64,000 nt of DNA from Robinsoniella peoriensis (GTDB taxonomy: Bacteria; Bacillota; Clostridia; Lachnospirales; Lachnospiraceae), in NCBI RefSeq assembly GCF_042680125.1, contig NZ_JBHTNY010000002.1; one strand, 5' to 3'. Of the stretch, positions 7,383 to 16,711 are shown one piece after another. Each line of letters opens with the position of its first letter. The stretch's first letter is position 1. The position numbers and the translations under genes were made by a program. The notes beneath the pieces are model-generated. The model was not told the DNA's origin. It searched no databases and saw only the letters and a program-made list of their open reading frames with translations.

Positions 7383-8771
7383 TTATTCGGATGAAGTGCT
7401 TTTAGAAATTACAGGCATTTTAATTCTGCTGATAAACCAGATCCCGTCTTTGTAGCATTCAAAATATCCTCCGTGAATGTGCATAATCCGCTCACATGTC
7501 TTAATACCGATTCCGGTACTTTCGTGTGCGGACAGATCTTCCTCAATTCTATTATGAAATTCAAGTACAAAGTATCCGTCTATTTCTCTGGAAATAACAT
7601 GCAGCGGGTAGCTGGCATCGGCATACTTATGAATATTGGATAAAATGTTATCCAGGGTTCTCTGTACATATTCAATGTCCAGATAGCAGTTGCTCTTCAG
7701 GGAATCCAGATCAAACTGGGATTCAATTTCAAAACCTTCACTTTCCAGTGTAAATAACTGATCATCTGACAGACCGGTAATCAAATTGATCGTAGGGATC
7801 AGTTCTTTTTGATATGCTTCTTCCCCACGTTCGGATACCAGAAAGTATTCAAATAATTTATCTGATAATTGCTTAATCTTATAGGCTTTATTTTTAATAT
7901 GCCCTAAAAAGTTGTGCAGCTGGTCCTGGTTTTGGTATCTGCCCAGGATCAGCAATTCCACATATCCGATCAGGGAGGTCAGGGGAGTGCGCAGATCATG
8001 GGACATGGCGGTAATCAGCTTTTGGTGTGCTTCTTTTACAGCCTGTTCATTTTCATCCCGCTCGATAATAGACTTCCGCATCTGATTGATGCCCACCGCC
8101 AGGCGGTAGAGCTCGTCACAGCCGTTTTCCCGGACTTTATAATTCAGATCCCCACCTTCTAAGATTTCAAGATCTTCTGCTAGTTTGTTAATATATTGGA
8201 TTTTCCTGTGGATGAAAAATAAGAAAAGCAGCAGGAAAATCAAAAAGCAGAGAAAGAGGCAGGCATAGTACAGCACCACATAATACTTCACATAAAAGTA
8301 GCAAAAAACCTGGGTATCCAGCGTGATATGATCCGAAAAAGTTATTTGATACATGGGAATATCCCCCTGTTCCTGTACCGGTTCTGTAAAATTGTTTTTA
8401 ATATACTGGTTAAAATAATTTTCCAGACTGTCTCCTTCCGGAGGAACCGCACCAAAATCAGAATTGAATATTTCATAATCTTTATAGTAAAAAGATATAG
8501 AAGTATTACCCTGTTCTTTCATCCATTTGTGTATCTGAGAAATTTCTTTGGATGTAATCTCATTTTCATCAATAAAACTCTGTAGTTTCTGGACGAAATC
8601 TTCTTCTGTGCGTTTTACATAGGAGGGAGACATAAGTGTTTTATCCAGCAGATAATATCCAAATCCAGAAAGCGGTTCGTATGCCAGGTAGGCGATCAGC
8701 AAAGAAACGGTAACAGCGAGCACCAGCTCTCTGGCTAATTTCTTAGAAAAAATATTCTTGATTTTAGACAA
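7383..8771 (-). CDS. Sensor histidine kinase (HAMP, HisKA, HATPase)
   Basis: A membrane kinase of about 462 residues. Membrane segments lie near residues 13-35 and 160-190, enclosing an extracellular sensor region of about 125 residues; then a HAMP linker, HisKA with MSHDLRTPLTSL (phospho-acceptor His) and an ATPase domain with N-box LDNILSNIHKYAD and G-box GIGIKTCERIMHIHGG. The start is set at a TTG (8771-8769) because GGGGAAGGGG lies 8 bases upstream and it overlaps the regulator stop by 8 bases; the frame is open further upstream to an ATG at 8825 without a ribosome site. It pairs with the adjacent regulator and probably controls the divergent ABC exporter. Confidence 0.9.
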   Translation of the reverse strand: MSKIKNIFSKKLARELVLAVTVSLLIAYLAYEPLSGFGYYLLDKTLMSPSYVKRTEEDFVQKLQSFIDENEITSKEISQIHKWMKEQGNTSISFYYKDYEIFNSDFGAVPPEGDSLENYFNQYIKNNFTEPVQEQGDIPMYQITFSDHITLDTQVFCYFYVKYYVVLYYACLFLCFLIFLLLFLFFIHRKIQYINKLAEDLEILEGGDLNYKVRENGCDELYRLAVGINQMRKSIIERDENEQAVKEAHQKLITAMSHDLRTPLTSLIGYVELLILGRYQNQDQLHNFLGHIKNKAYKIKQLSDKLFEYFLVSERGEEAYQKELIPTINLITGLSDDQLFTLESEGFEIESQFDLDSLKSNCYLDIEYVQRTLDNILSNIHKYADASYPLHVISREIDGYFVLEFHNRIEEDLSAHESTGIGIKTCERIMHIHGGYFECYKDGIWFISRIKMPVISKSTSSE

Positions 8772-9459
8772 TGCGATAACCCCTTCCCCAAACGTTTTGT
8801 ATATAGTGCGGATTCTGTATATCATCTTCCAGTTTCTTTCTCAGGTTTCGGATATGGACGGCGACCGTATTGCTGGAAAAGGAATAATAAGGCTCCTTCC
8901 ATACGCTTTCATATATATTCTGAGCGGAAAAAATCTTTTTTCGATGAGTAGCAAGGAGTGCCAGAATCTGATATTCCAGATCCGTCAATGTAATTTCCTT
9001 TCCGGATTTTGTCACTCGCTGAGCATCCATATCGATTTCTATGTCCTGGAGATAAATATGTCCCAGGCTTTTGGTATCCTGTCCCATGTAGATGCAGTAT
9101 CTGCGGATTAATGCCTTTACTCTGGAGAGCAGCTCAGTGTAAGAAAATGGTTTTACAAGATAATCATCAGCGCCTGCAGAAAAACCGATCACAATATCTT
9201 CTTCTTTTGACTTAGCGGTCAGAAATAAAATAGGAACCATATGTTCTTTGCGGATTTCATTACAGGCGATAATCCCGGAACATCCGGGCATCATTACGTC
9301 TAATATAATCAAAACAATGGAACTTTCCATCATCTCTATGGCTTCTTTCCCATTTGCCGCTTCAATAACCTGATATCCTTCCCCTTCTAATAAAATACGG
9401 ATTACTTCCCGGATTTCAGCATCATCGTCTGCAATCATAATTTTTTGCAACTTGTTCAT
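8764..9459 (-). CDS. OmpR/PhoB-family response regulator
   Basis: A 231-residue regulator with a receiver domain (DDD acidic pocket near residue 12, phospho-acceptor Asp in LIILDVMMPG near 54, Thr in LFLTAK, Lys in YLVKPF) and a winged-helix DNA-binding domain (LTDLEYQILALLATH to HIRNLRKKLE, ending GRGYRIV). AGGAGG precedes the ATG. Its gene overlaps that of the kinase. The exporter at 9688-13467 starts 228 bases away in the other direction, the usual layout for a two-component system controlling an ABC exporter. Confidence 0.95.
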   Translation of the reverse strand: MNKLQKIMIADDDAEIREVIRILLEGEGYQVIEAANGKEAIEMMESSIVLIILDVMMPGCSGIIACNEIRKEHMVPILFLTAKSKEEDIVIGFSAGADDYLVKPFSYTELLSRVKALIRRYCIYMGQDTKSLGHIYLQDIEIDMDAQRVTKSGKEITLTDLEYQILALLATHRKKIFSAQNIYESVWKEPYYSFSSNTVAVHIRNLRKKLEDDIQNPHYIQNVWGRGYRIV

Positions 9460-9647
9460 GTATTACCTCCTCTGTTACAGGATACCTTTCATATAAACAG
9501 ATACCCGAAGTAATATTATTGTACCATGAAATCGGATCTGGGAGTATCTTATCTTTTTAATCTTCATATTTCTTCACTAAATCTGCTGTTATTTTTTAAA
9601 ATTTTCCTGTTATTCTGGTTTCTGAACAGTAATAAGGAGGAGGAAGC

Positions 9648-9674
9648 GGCAGTATTGCAGGTAAGCCTGTAATA
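9648..9674 (+). repeat. GGCAGTATTGCAGG leader motif, copy 2
   Basis: Near copy of the sequence at 2014-2040. TATTGCAGG can pair with CCTGTAATA; the two copies differ at positions that keep pairing through wobbles, which hints at an RNA hairpin. It lies 14 bases before the ABC ATPase start. Confidence 0.45.
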
Positions 9675-9687
9675 GGCGCAGGACAAA

Positions 9688-10401
9688 ATGGAAGAAATTA
9701 TCAGAGTATCAAATATCCGTAAACAATATATCGTAGGAAATGAAAAGGTAGTCGCTCTTAAAAAAATTAACCTCTCTATTCATAAAGGGGAAATTTGCTG
9801 TATTTTTGGTACTTCCGGTTCTGGAAAAAGTACACTGCTGAATCATCTTGCAGGATTTGAAAAACCCACAAAAGGCGAAATTTTTATTAAAAATACTTCG
9901 ATCACGAAGCTAAGTGAAAAAAACATGGCTGCATTTCGTCAGCTGCATATTGGATTTATTTTTCAGGCGTATAATTTACTGCCTAATTTAACGGCACTTG
10001 AAAATGTAGCTCTGCCCCTGGTGTTCCGCGGGGTAGAGATGGATAAACGGATGCACAGGGCAATGCAGCTGTTGAATAAGGTTGGTCTGGGCAAAAGAGG
10101 TGCGCATTATCCCTCACAGATGTCCGGAGGCCAGCAGCAGCGTGTGGGGATAGCCAGGGCGTTTGTTACCCATCCGGAAGTAATATTTGCAGATGAACCA
10201 ACTGGAAATCTGGATACCAAAACAACGGCAGAGGTAATGAACATGATTGTCGGTATGGCTCATAAATACAATCAGACAATTGTACTGGTCACCCATGACC
10301 CGGAAATGGCAAAGTATGCTGACCGTATAGTAACTTTAATCGATGGGGATATTGTAAAAGATACGGCGGTTCAGAAAGACCCCGGTGTTAAAAATGCTTA
10401 A
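9688..10401 (+). CDS. ABC transporter ATP-binding protein (MacB/LolD type)
   Basis: A 237-residue ATPase with Walker A GTSGSGKST, Q-loop IFQAYNLLPNLTALEN, signature MSGGQQQRVGIARAF, Walker B VIFADEPTGN and H-loop VTHDPE. The LolD/MacB subfamily energises transport by FtsX-like permeases, usually export of peptides, antimicrobials or envelope components. It is first of three genes (ATPase, anchored CARDB-like protein, permease), so the transporter is probably expressed as a unit under the divergent two-component system. Confidence 0.95.
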   Translation: MEEIIRVSNIRKQYIVGNEKVVALKKINLSIHKGEICCIFGTSGSGKSTLLNHLAGFEKPTKGEIFIKNTSITKLSEKNMAAFRQLHIGFIFQAYNLLPNLTALENVALPLVFRGVEMDKRMHRAMQLLNKVGLGKRGAHYPSQMSGGQQQRVGIARAFVTHPEVIFADEPTGNLDTKTTAEVMNMIVGMAHKYNQTIVLVTHDPEMAKYADRIVTLIDGDIVKDTAVQKDPGVKNA

Positions 10402-10462
10402 GAAAACGTGACTAAAAGTAATACAAAGATTAATTATGAGAAAATAATCAGGAGGTTAAAAG

Positions 10463-12070
10463 GTGAAGGGAATGAATTTAAAAAAATATTTAAAAAAGAT
10501 CGGTATCTGGGGGTTGATAATCAGCATTGCCATGGGGTATCCCGGTATTATAAGTGAAGCCAAAGAGGCAGCAAATCCGCCTGAGAAGCCGCCGGTTGCT
10601 GAATCATCAGGCAGTGAAGGGGCAAACAGTACAGAAACATCTGCAGAAGGGATTACAGAGCCAGTTACCGAAGAAACAAAGGGAGAAAATATTCCTGCAG
10701 TCTCCCCACCTGTAATCAGGATCAGCAGAAGAGAAATAAAAAAGCCGATCAAAGCGGGAAAATCATTTCAGACAGTTCTGATAGTGGAAAATAAAAGCAA
10801 AGAGCTGCCGATAGAAAATGCCCGATTAAGCGTTGAAACAGGAGAAGGGCTTTTGTCCCAGGAACTTACCGGTTCGCTGGACGTAGGAAAAGTAGGGGCG
10901 CAAAGCCAAAAGAGCTGTAAACTGCATCTGAAAACAGCAGAGGAGATTCAATCTGAAGTCCAGACCATTACCGTAACGCTTGAATACGATTACCAAACAA
11001 CAGAAGGTATGATCCATGAGCAGAAAGTGGAAAAAATCATGATTCCCACGGTAGTATCAAAAAGACAGGGAACAGAAGAGCCAAATGATAGCCAGGAAGT
11101 TTTCAACCCATTAGAAGGATCCGGATCAGGAGATTCTTTTGGCGGGCAGCCGGCTCCGTCAGATGATAAAAAAAATATCGACACGCCGGTTCCCAATATA
11201 ATCGTAAGCAAATATGAGTATGGGAAAAAAGTAACTGCAGGAAAAGAATTTCATTTGAAATTGCAGATAAAGAATACCAGTTCCATAACGGCGGCTGAAA
11301 ATATGATTATGTCTCTGGAACTGGGGGATGCACTTGCAATTACCGATTCATCCAACTCCTTTTACATAGATAAAATAGGGCCGGGAGGGGTAATGGAAAA
11401 GGAAGTTACCATCAAAGCACTGGCAAATGGAAAGCCTGAAAATTCGAAAGTGGATATTAGTTTTAAGTATGAGTACGTGCATGACAAAACCCGCACCCAG
11501 GCAACATCCGCAGAAAAGCTCTCTATTCCGGTTATACAGCCGGACAGATTCAAGGTGAATGTGCCCCAGAGCCAGGAAGAAATGCATCAATTTGCGGAAG
11601 CTACTTTAAGTCTTCCCTATGTAAATAAAGGCAAAAGTGCCGTTTACAATGTAGAGGCTTCTCTGGAAGGGGATGTGGAAACAACGGAAAACTATAAGTA
11701 TCTGGGGAATTTTGAATCCGGTTCCAACGGCACCATTGACTTTCTTATAACTCCCCAGAATATCGGAAAACAGGAGCTTCAGGTCAAAATTAAATATGAG
11801 GATTCTGCAAATAAATCAAGAACTATAAATATAGCGGTACCCATTAATGTGCTGGAGCCGCAAGATCCGGCAGGAGATATGAACTTTGGAGAGGAAGCCG
11901 CAATGGGAGAGGAACTTCCACCGGAAGGCGGTACAAATATGCTTTCTTACGCAGCAGGAGCCGGAGGACTCATACTGATTCTGATCATTGTCATTGCGGT
12001 TGTGAAGAAAAGGAAGCGAAAGAAAGCATTTCTGTACGAAGAGTTCGAGGAGCAGGATGATGATGAATAA
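10463..12070 (+). CDS. Membrane-anchored CARDB/COG1361-like exporter partner
   Basis: A 535-residue surface protein. It has an N-terminal membrane/signal segment (about 10-30), a Pro/Glu/Ser/Thr-rich linker (35-85), two or more beta-sandwich repeats of CARDB/NEW3 type (about 90-195, 245-350, 365-470) and a C-terminal membrane helix (about 497-515) followed by KKRKRKK and an acidic tail inside the cell. AGGAGG lies 7 bases before the GTG at 10463; the ATG at 10472 is too distant. Between the ATPase and the permease, it fills the place taken by MacA in Gram-negative systems. A role as extracellular adaptor or substrate binder is inferred. Confidence 0.8.
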   Translation: MKGMNLKKYLKKIGIWGLIISIAMGYPGIISEAKEAANPPEKPPVAESSGSEGANSTETSAEGITEPVTEETKGENIPAVSPPVIRISRREIKKPIKAGKSFQTVLIVENKSKELPIENARLSVETGEGLLSQELTGSLDVGKVGAQSQKSCKLHLKTAEEIQSEVQTITVTLEYDYQTTEGMIHEQKVEKIMIPTVVSKRQGTEEPNDSQEVFNPLEGSGSGDSFGGQPAPSDDKKNIDTPVPNIIVSKYEYGKKVTAGKEFHLKLQIKNTSSITAAENMIMSLELGDALAITDSSNSFYIDKIGPGGVMEKEVTIKALANGKPENSKVDISFKYEYVHDKTRTQATSAEKLSIPVIQPDRFKVNVPQSQEEMHQFAEATLSLPYVNKGKSAVYNVEASLEGDVETTENYKYLGNFESGSNGTIDFLITPQNIGKQELQVKIKYEDSANKSRTINIAVPINVLEPQDPAGDMNFGEEAAMGEELPPEGGTNMLSYAAGAGGLILILIIVIAVVKKRKRKKAFLYEEFEEQDDDE

Positions 12071-12087
12071 ACGGAGGTTTCAATAGA

Positions 12088-13467
12088 ATGAAAATGTATG
12101 ATAAACTTCGGATGTGTGCCAGAAACCTCTATCGGAGAAAAGGAAGAACTTTTCTGACCGTTTCGGGGGTCGTCATTGGCTGCTGTGCTATTATCATAAT
12201 GATATCAATTGGTATAGGCATGAAAGAGTCTCAGGAGAAGATGCTTTCGGAAATGGGAGATCTGACCATGATTACAGTGATGCCCACACCTGGTAATCAA
12301 AAAGGGAAATTAAAGCTGGACGAGAAAGCGGTGAAAAGCCTTCAGGCTATAGAACACGTAGTTCTGGCGGCACCTAAAGTAAGTTTAACCAGTGAGAATA
12401 CGCTCATTGCCACCGGGAAAAATCATCGGTATCAGGGACAGGGAATCAGTATTATCGGAATGCCGGAGGATGCAATTGAAAAGCTGGGATATCGTTTGAA
12501 GGAAGGGGATTATCCGGGAAAGAAACCTTATGAAGTTCTGGCAGGGTCTGCATTTGCCTATCAGTTTGCGGATACGAAAAGACCGGACGGCAGCAATATG
12601 GTAGATTACTGGACCAATCCCGAGGCGAAGCCTTATTTTGAACCCCTGAAAGAAGAAATTAGTTTTTTAATGGAACAGGAGACATCCGGGAATGCCCCTT
12701 CTTCCGATATGGATAGTCCGCAAGGAGAAGAAACTAAAAAGTACAAAGAGCTGGCCGTACTTAAAATCAGCGGGATCATGAAAGAGGACTTTGGAAAAGG
12801 AGAAGAGACCTCCGGAGGATTGATTATGAAGCTGAAAGACCTTCAGGCAATTCAAAAACTGTTGACAAAAAATAAAAAAGTAAAAGCAGCGCCGGAATTT
12901 ACCCAGGTTATGGTTCAGACGGACAATGTTGAAGAAGTGGGAAAAGTAGAGCAAACGATTAAAGACATGGGGTTTCAGACCAGCTCAATGGAAAGCATAA
13001 GGGAACCTATGGCTAAGGAAGCCAGGCAGAAACAGTTTATGCTGGGCGGCCTGGGAGCTATTTCCCTGCTGGTTGCTGCAATTGGTATTGCAAATACCAT
13101 GATTATGTCTATTACCGAGCGAACCAGGGAAATCGGTATAATGAAATCCCTGGGCTGCTTTATCAGCGACATTAAAAGTATGTTCCTTATGGAAGCTGCA
13201 ATCATCGGACTCCTGGGAGGAATCATTGGAATACTGGTAAGCTTTGCCGTATCCGTAATTATGAATATGTCTGCCCAGCATTTTGTATTTACCTCATTTG
13301 ATGCCCTGGTAAATCTTTTGATGGAAAAAGGCAGCAGGACCTCGGTAATCCCATTGTGGCTGGCTGGGTTCTCAATGCTGTTCTCCACTCTGATCGGTGT
13401 TATCGCAGGCTATTATCCCGCGAATAAGGCGGTAAAGATATCAGCGTTAGAAGCGATGAAGTATTAG
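12088..13467 (+). CDS. MacB-like ABC transporter permease
   Basis: A 459-residue permease of the FtsX/MacB family: one membrane helix at about 20-45, a large extracellular MacB_PCD domain to about 310, then three helices (about 315-340, 365-395, 425-450) with the conserved ITERTREIGIMKSLG coupling stretch and the terminal YYPANKAVKISALEAMKY. CGGAGG lies upstream of the ATG. It completes the exporter with the two preceding genes. Substrate unknown; peptide, antibiotic or envelope stress response is most likely from family and regulator context. Confidence 0.93.
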   Translation: MKMYDKLRMCARNLYRRKGRTFLTVSGVVIGCCAIIIMISIGIGMKESQEKMLSEMGDLTMITVMPTPGNQKGKLKLDEKAVKSLQAIEHVVLAAPKVSLTSENTLIATGKNHRYQGQGISIIGMPEDAIEKLGYRLKEGDYPGKKPYEVLAGSAFAYQFADTKRPDGSNMVDYWTNPEAKPYFEPLKEEISFLMEQETSGNAPSSDMDSPQGEETKKYKELAVLKISGIMKEDFGKGEETSGGLIMKLKDLQAIQKLLTKNKKVKAAPEFTQVMVQTDNVEEVGKVEQTIKDMGFQTSSMESIREPMAKEARQKQFMLGGLGAISLLVAAIGIANTMIMSITERTREIGIMKSLGCFISDIKSMFLMEAAIIGLLGGIIGILVSFAVSVIMNMSAQHFVFTSFDALVNLLMEKGSRTSVIPLWLAGFSMLFSTLIGVIAGYYPANKAVKISALEAMKY

Positions 13468-13494
13468 GACTACAGCGAACAATTTTATCTTGAA

Positions 13495-13952
13495 TTTGGG
13501 TTTAGCTGATTAAGGGGACGCTTTGTAGATAGGTGTAGTGCGCGGAAAGAGAAGGGGGCGGACCATGGCAGGCGTTTGGAAGGCTTACCGCAGAACTGGC
13601 ATTTTCTAACCTTCCCGGAGCGCTTTTTGGCGGCACGCGGGCATTCACCGAGAAATCCTGATGCATTTCTCGGTTCAGTGCCCGCTTAGTATCCGATGGG
13701 AGCCAGTCGAATACTATCCGCCAAAAAACACTCCGGCAAGGTAAGTAAATGCTCAGATCTGCTATACGCCTTCCAAACGCCTGCCATGGTGCGCCCCCTT
13801 CTCTTTCCGGGATGCAGGTTGTCGCCACAAAGCTGGTTTCTCAGCATGGTGGTACCCCGGGGTTGTGGCATGCCGGACGTTATTGGCATAGAACATATAA
13901 AATGCATAAAGCAGCTGATCTTCTCACTGCAGCTTGTTTCTTCATTCTACTA
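13495..13952. repeat. Giant nested-hairpin intergenic element (long copy)
   Basis: No credible gene lies here. The first 77 bases (13495-13571) are 87% identical to 58719-58795, and the last 62 (13891-13952) match 58797-58860, so this is a member of a dispersed repeat family carrying an extra 319-bp insert. The insert and its left border form nested inverted repeats: outer arms 13544-13584 and 13768-13808 (40 of 41 pair), middle arms 13609-13633 and 13718-13742 (22 of 25), inner arms 13637-13656 and 13665-13685 around an 8-nt loop. A further small hairpin (GCCACAA / TTGTGGC) follows at about 13824-13870. Frames on both strands read similar peptides (LPNACHG) because of the palindrome, so they are not genes. 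Confidence 0.85.
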
Positions 13953-13976
13953 CATATATTTTTGGTTACAGGAAAT

Positions 13977-14804
13977 TTATGTTTTCTTCATCATCTTGCG
14001 GTAGTCTCCGGCGCTCATCCCACAGGCTTTTCGGAAACTCTGGGCAAAATAACTCTGAGAAGAAAAACCGGACAGCTGGGCAATTTCAGCAATGCTGTGA
14101 TCGGTAGCGGTAAGCAGTTCTTTGCTGGCCTGTATCCGTTTTTCGCTCAGATAATTAATAGGTGAAAGTCCGTAGGAATCCGTAAAAGCGTGAGCAAAAT
14201 AATATTTATTCAGATGAGCCATCTCCGCCAGGGTATCCAGTGTAATGTTATCGGAAATGTTGGAGTCGATATAACGCTTAATACGGCTGCATTCCCTGCT
14301 TGCTTTCTGGGCAGGAGCGATTTCAAATGCAAAATCTGCATGGCGGATCAGGTTAATAATTAAAACTTCAAGGAGATCCGCACAAACCAGTTCGTAATTT
14401 TTTTGCTTCTGTTCAATCTCCTGAAGCATAGAGGTAAAATAGAACATCATGTTATGTTTGTTGTTCTGACAGTTAAAAACCGTATATTCCTGATTATCGC
14501 CAAAAGAAAAACTAAGTCCTTCGACCCCCAAGATTACATATTCAAGAGGTGTGGTGTCGAGGGATTTTTCTGTATGTTCCAAATGCGGGTTGATTATTAC
14601 CAGATCATCTTTTATAATGGGAAAGGATTTATCTTCAACAATAAAATTGCCGGCACCCTTTCGTACATAGAATAGTTCCGTGAAATAGTGAGAATGTTTA
14701 ATGCTCGGCCAGTCTCCTTCATAGCGGGCAGAAGTTACATACAGCAGTTTTACCGGCATTTTTTCATGTCCTGATTCTGTCAGTTGATAGCGTGTATTTC
14801 CCAT
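13977..14804 (-). CDS. AraC-family transcriptional regulator with cupin domain
   Basis: A 275-residue regulator with an N-terminal cupin-like sensor (HSHYFTELFYVRKGAGNF, INPHLEHTE) and a C-terminal pair of AraC helix-turn-helix units (NITLDTLAEMAHLNKYYFAH, then SIAEIAQLSGFSSQSYFAQS FRKACGMSAGDYR-type end). GGAAGGGAG precedes the ATG. It is divergent from the galacto-N-biose importer, so it probably activates that operon in response to an intracellular sugar. Candidate sites (GCAATAT type) occur in the shared 400-bp promoter region and before the GH101 gene. Confidence 0.93.
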   Translation of the reverse strand: MGNTRYQLTESGHEKMPVKLLYVTSARYEGDWPSIKHSHYFTELFYVRKGAGNFIVEDKSFPIIKDDLVIINPHLEHTEKSLDTTPLEYVILGVEGLSFSFGDNQEYTVFNCQNNKHNMMFYFTSMLQEIEQKQKNYELVCADLLEVLIINLIRHADFAFEIAPAQKASRECSRIKRYIDSNISDNITLDTLAEMAHLNKYYFAHAFTDSYGLSPINYLSEKRIQASKELLTATDHSIAEIAQLSGFSSQSYFAQSFRKACGMSAGDYRKMMKKT

Positions 14805-15207
14805 ATTTTCTCCCTTCCAAATCTTATAGTTATGGGGATTTTTCTGTCGTTTTCTGTCGAATGTTAAAAAAATTTTCCTATAATATTAGTTATATTGCGC
14901 TAATGAAAAAAATCCAATTTAGATATAATGATTATATCAGAAGTCTTTTGTTATTACAATAAAATAATAAAACCAGATAAAATAGAAAAAAATTGTGCAA
15001 TATATTGGATGAATTGAAACTTCAGAGAGATAAAGTATAAAAAGTCTTGTGTAATATGTGTTTTATTTATTTAGAAGCAAAAAGCAATAAATATAAAATA
15101 TGGAGCAATATATGTATTGATAAATCCCGTAATTTCGATTATTCTTAATGTACAAAGTAATGATGCGGCAACGTATCAAACATTTAAATTATTAGGAGGA
15201 AAATGTT
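14805..15207. promoter_or_regulatory. Divergent control region of AraC regulator and sugar importer
   Basis: A 403-bp AT-rich gap without a gene. It holds ATATTGCGC at 14892-14900, GTGCAATAT at 14995-15003, GTGTAATAT at 15049-15057 and GAGCAATAT at 15103-15111; the last three are 54 bp apart in start position. Two similar sites occur upstream of the GH101 gene at 24375 and 24396. I propose these as AraC-type operators. No clear consensus -35/-10 pair was found, consistent with activator-dependent promoters. A ribosome site TAGGAGGA precedes the importer gene. Confidence 0.45.
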
Positions 15208-16659
15208 ATGAAGGCAAAAAAAGTAAAAAAAGTGCTTTGTATGACTATGGCAGCAGCTATGACGCTTGGTCTTACAGCATGTGGAAGTGGTAGTTCATCT
15301 GACACAACAGCAAAAGAAACCACTGCAGCAACAGAAGCAAAATCTGAGGCAGGAACAGATGCGGCAACAGAAGCTAAATCTGAAACAGTCGATACCGAGC
15401 AGGCAGCTGATACAGCGGCAGCCGGAGAAGAGCAGACTCTGAAAGTAGCAGCAGTAGAAACAGCTTATGGACAAGATATGTGGAAAGAAGTTTGTGCAGC
15501 ATTCCAAAAAGCAAATCCTGGCGTTACAGTTGAATTAACCATTGACAAGAAATTAGAAGATATCATTACACCAGCAATGAAATCCGGTGATTATCCGGAT
15601 GTTATCATGCGTCCTGTAGGCGGAGAATCTGCGTTGACAGAAACTTTTATTAAAGACAACAATATTGTTGACTTAACAGATGTTTTATCAATGACAGTTC
15701 CTGGCGAAGACAAAACAGTAGGTGATAAGATTCTTCCAGGTTTCGTTGACAACTCCATAACAAATCCTTATGGTGATGGCAAAACTTATCTTATGCCTAT
15801 GTTCTATGGTCCTTGCGGATTATTCTATAATGAAGGGCTGTTAGAAGAAAAAGGCTGGACAGTTCCTACAACATGGGATGAAATGTGGGAATTAGGCGAC
15901 AAAGCAAAAGCAGAAGGCATTGCATTATTTACATACCCTACAGCAGGATATTTTGATGCATTCTTCTATTCACTGATGCATGAAGCAATGGGCAACGACA
16001 ATTTCCAGAAAGCACTTCGTTATGAAGAAGGTATCTGGGATACACCGGAAGCAAAAGAAGTATTTGATATTGTTGCTAAACTGGCTACATACACAGAAAG
16101 CACAACACCGGCAAATGCAAATGACAATGACTTCCGTAAGAATCAGCAGATGATTCTGGATAACAAAGCATTATTTATGCCAAATGGTAACTGGGTTATC
16201 GGTGAAATGGCAGATGCACCTCGTGCAGATGGTTTCAAATGGGGATTCACAGCTCTTCCGGCTGTAAAAGACGGTGGAGAACGCGCTTCTTACACATTCT
16301 TTGAGCAGGTTTGGATGCCTAAGGGAGCAGAAAACCAGGATCTTGGAAAACAGTTTATTGCTTATCTGTATACAGATGAAGCAGCTGGAATCTTCGCAGA
16401 AAAAGGCGGAGCAGTTCAGCCAATCCAGGGTATGGCAGACAAATTAGACGGCGATGCTAAACTTTACTACTCAATCTACGATACAGGTGCTGTTGCTGTT
16501 ATGGACGCATTTGCAACTACAGATCCAGTAGAAGGTGTCACAGTTCGTACTACATTCTTCGATCCGATCAACTCACTGGTAAGTGGTGATAAGACCGTTG
16601 ATGAATGGGTAGAGCAGGTGAAAAAAGACAGCGATGCGCTGCGTGCAGCTTTAAAGTAA
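15208..16659 (+). CDS. Sugar ABC importer substrate-binding lipoprotein (probable galacto-N-biose/lacto-N-biose binder)
   Basis: A 483-residue extracellular family-1 binding protein. A signal peptide ends in the lipobox LTACG (acylated Cys near residue 26), then a Thr/Glu/Ala/Lys-rich linker to about residue 72, then the two-lobe binding domain (TLKVAAVETAYGQDMWKEVC onward, FYGPCGLFYNEGLLEEKGW, LFMPNGNWVIGEM, VWMPKGAENQDLGKQF). It is followed by two permease genes, a small membrane protein and GH112, so the ligand is probably Gal-beta-1,3-GalNAc/GlcNAc. No ATPase is encoded here; a shared MsiK-type ATPase elsewhere is expected for this importer class. Confidence 0.9.
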   Translation: MKAKKVKKVLCMTMAAAMTLGLTACGSGSSSDTTAKETTAATEAKSEAGTDAATEAKSETVDTEQAADTAAAGEEQTLKVAAVETAYGQDMWKEVCAAFQKANPGVTVELTIDKKLEDIITPAMKSGDYPDVIMRPVGGESALTETFIKDNNIVDLTDVLSMTVPGEDKTVGDKILPGFVDNSITNPYGDGKTYLMPMFYGPCGLFYNEGLLEEKGWTVPTTWDEMWELGDKAKAEGIALFTYPTAGYFDAFFYSLMHEAMGNDNFQKALRYEEGIWDTPEAKEVFDIVAKLATYTESTTPANANDNDFRKNQQMILDNKALFMPNGNWVIGEMADAPRADGFKWGFTALPAVKDGGERASYTFFEQVWMPKGAENQDLGKQFIAYLYTDEAAGIFAEKGGAVQPIQGMADKLDGDAKLYYSIYDTGAVAVMDAFATTDPVEGVTVRTTFFDPINSLVSGDKTVDEWVEQVKKDSDALRAALK

Positions 16660-16671
16660 CATTTATAAACG

Positions 16672-16711
16672 AAAAAACAGTCGGTGAATGAATGTTCACC
16701 GTCTGTTTTTT
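16672..16711 (+). terminator. Attenuating hairpin between binding protein and permease genes
   Basis: AAAAAACAG-T-CGGTGAA pairs with TTCACCG-T-CTGTTTTTT around a 6-nt loop, and ends in a T-run. Located inside the operon, it would let the binding protein be made in excess over the permeases. Confidence 0.8.

Noticed and set aside
13502..13828. Open frame on the minus strand through the hairpin element (108 codons)
   Set aside because: The same peptide pattern (LPNACHG) appears on the other strand at 13749-13800 because the DNA is palindromic. No ribosome site or known domain.
13749..14165. 138-codon plus-strand frame
   Set aside because: It begins inside the right hairpin arm and runs antisense into the AraC regulator gene; no domain or start signal.
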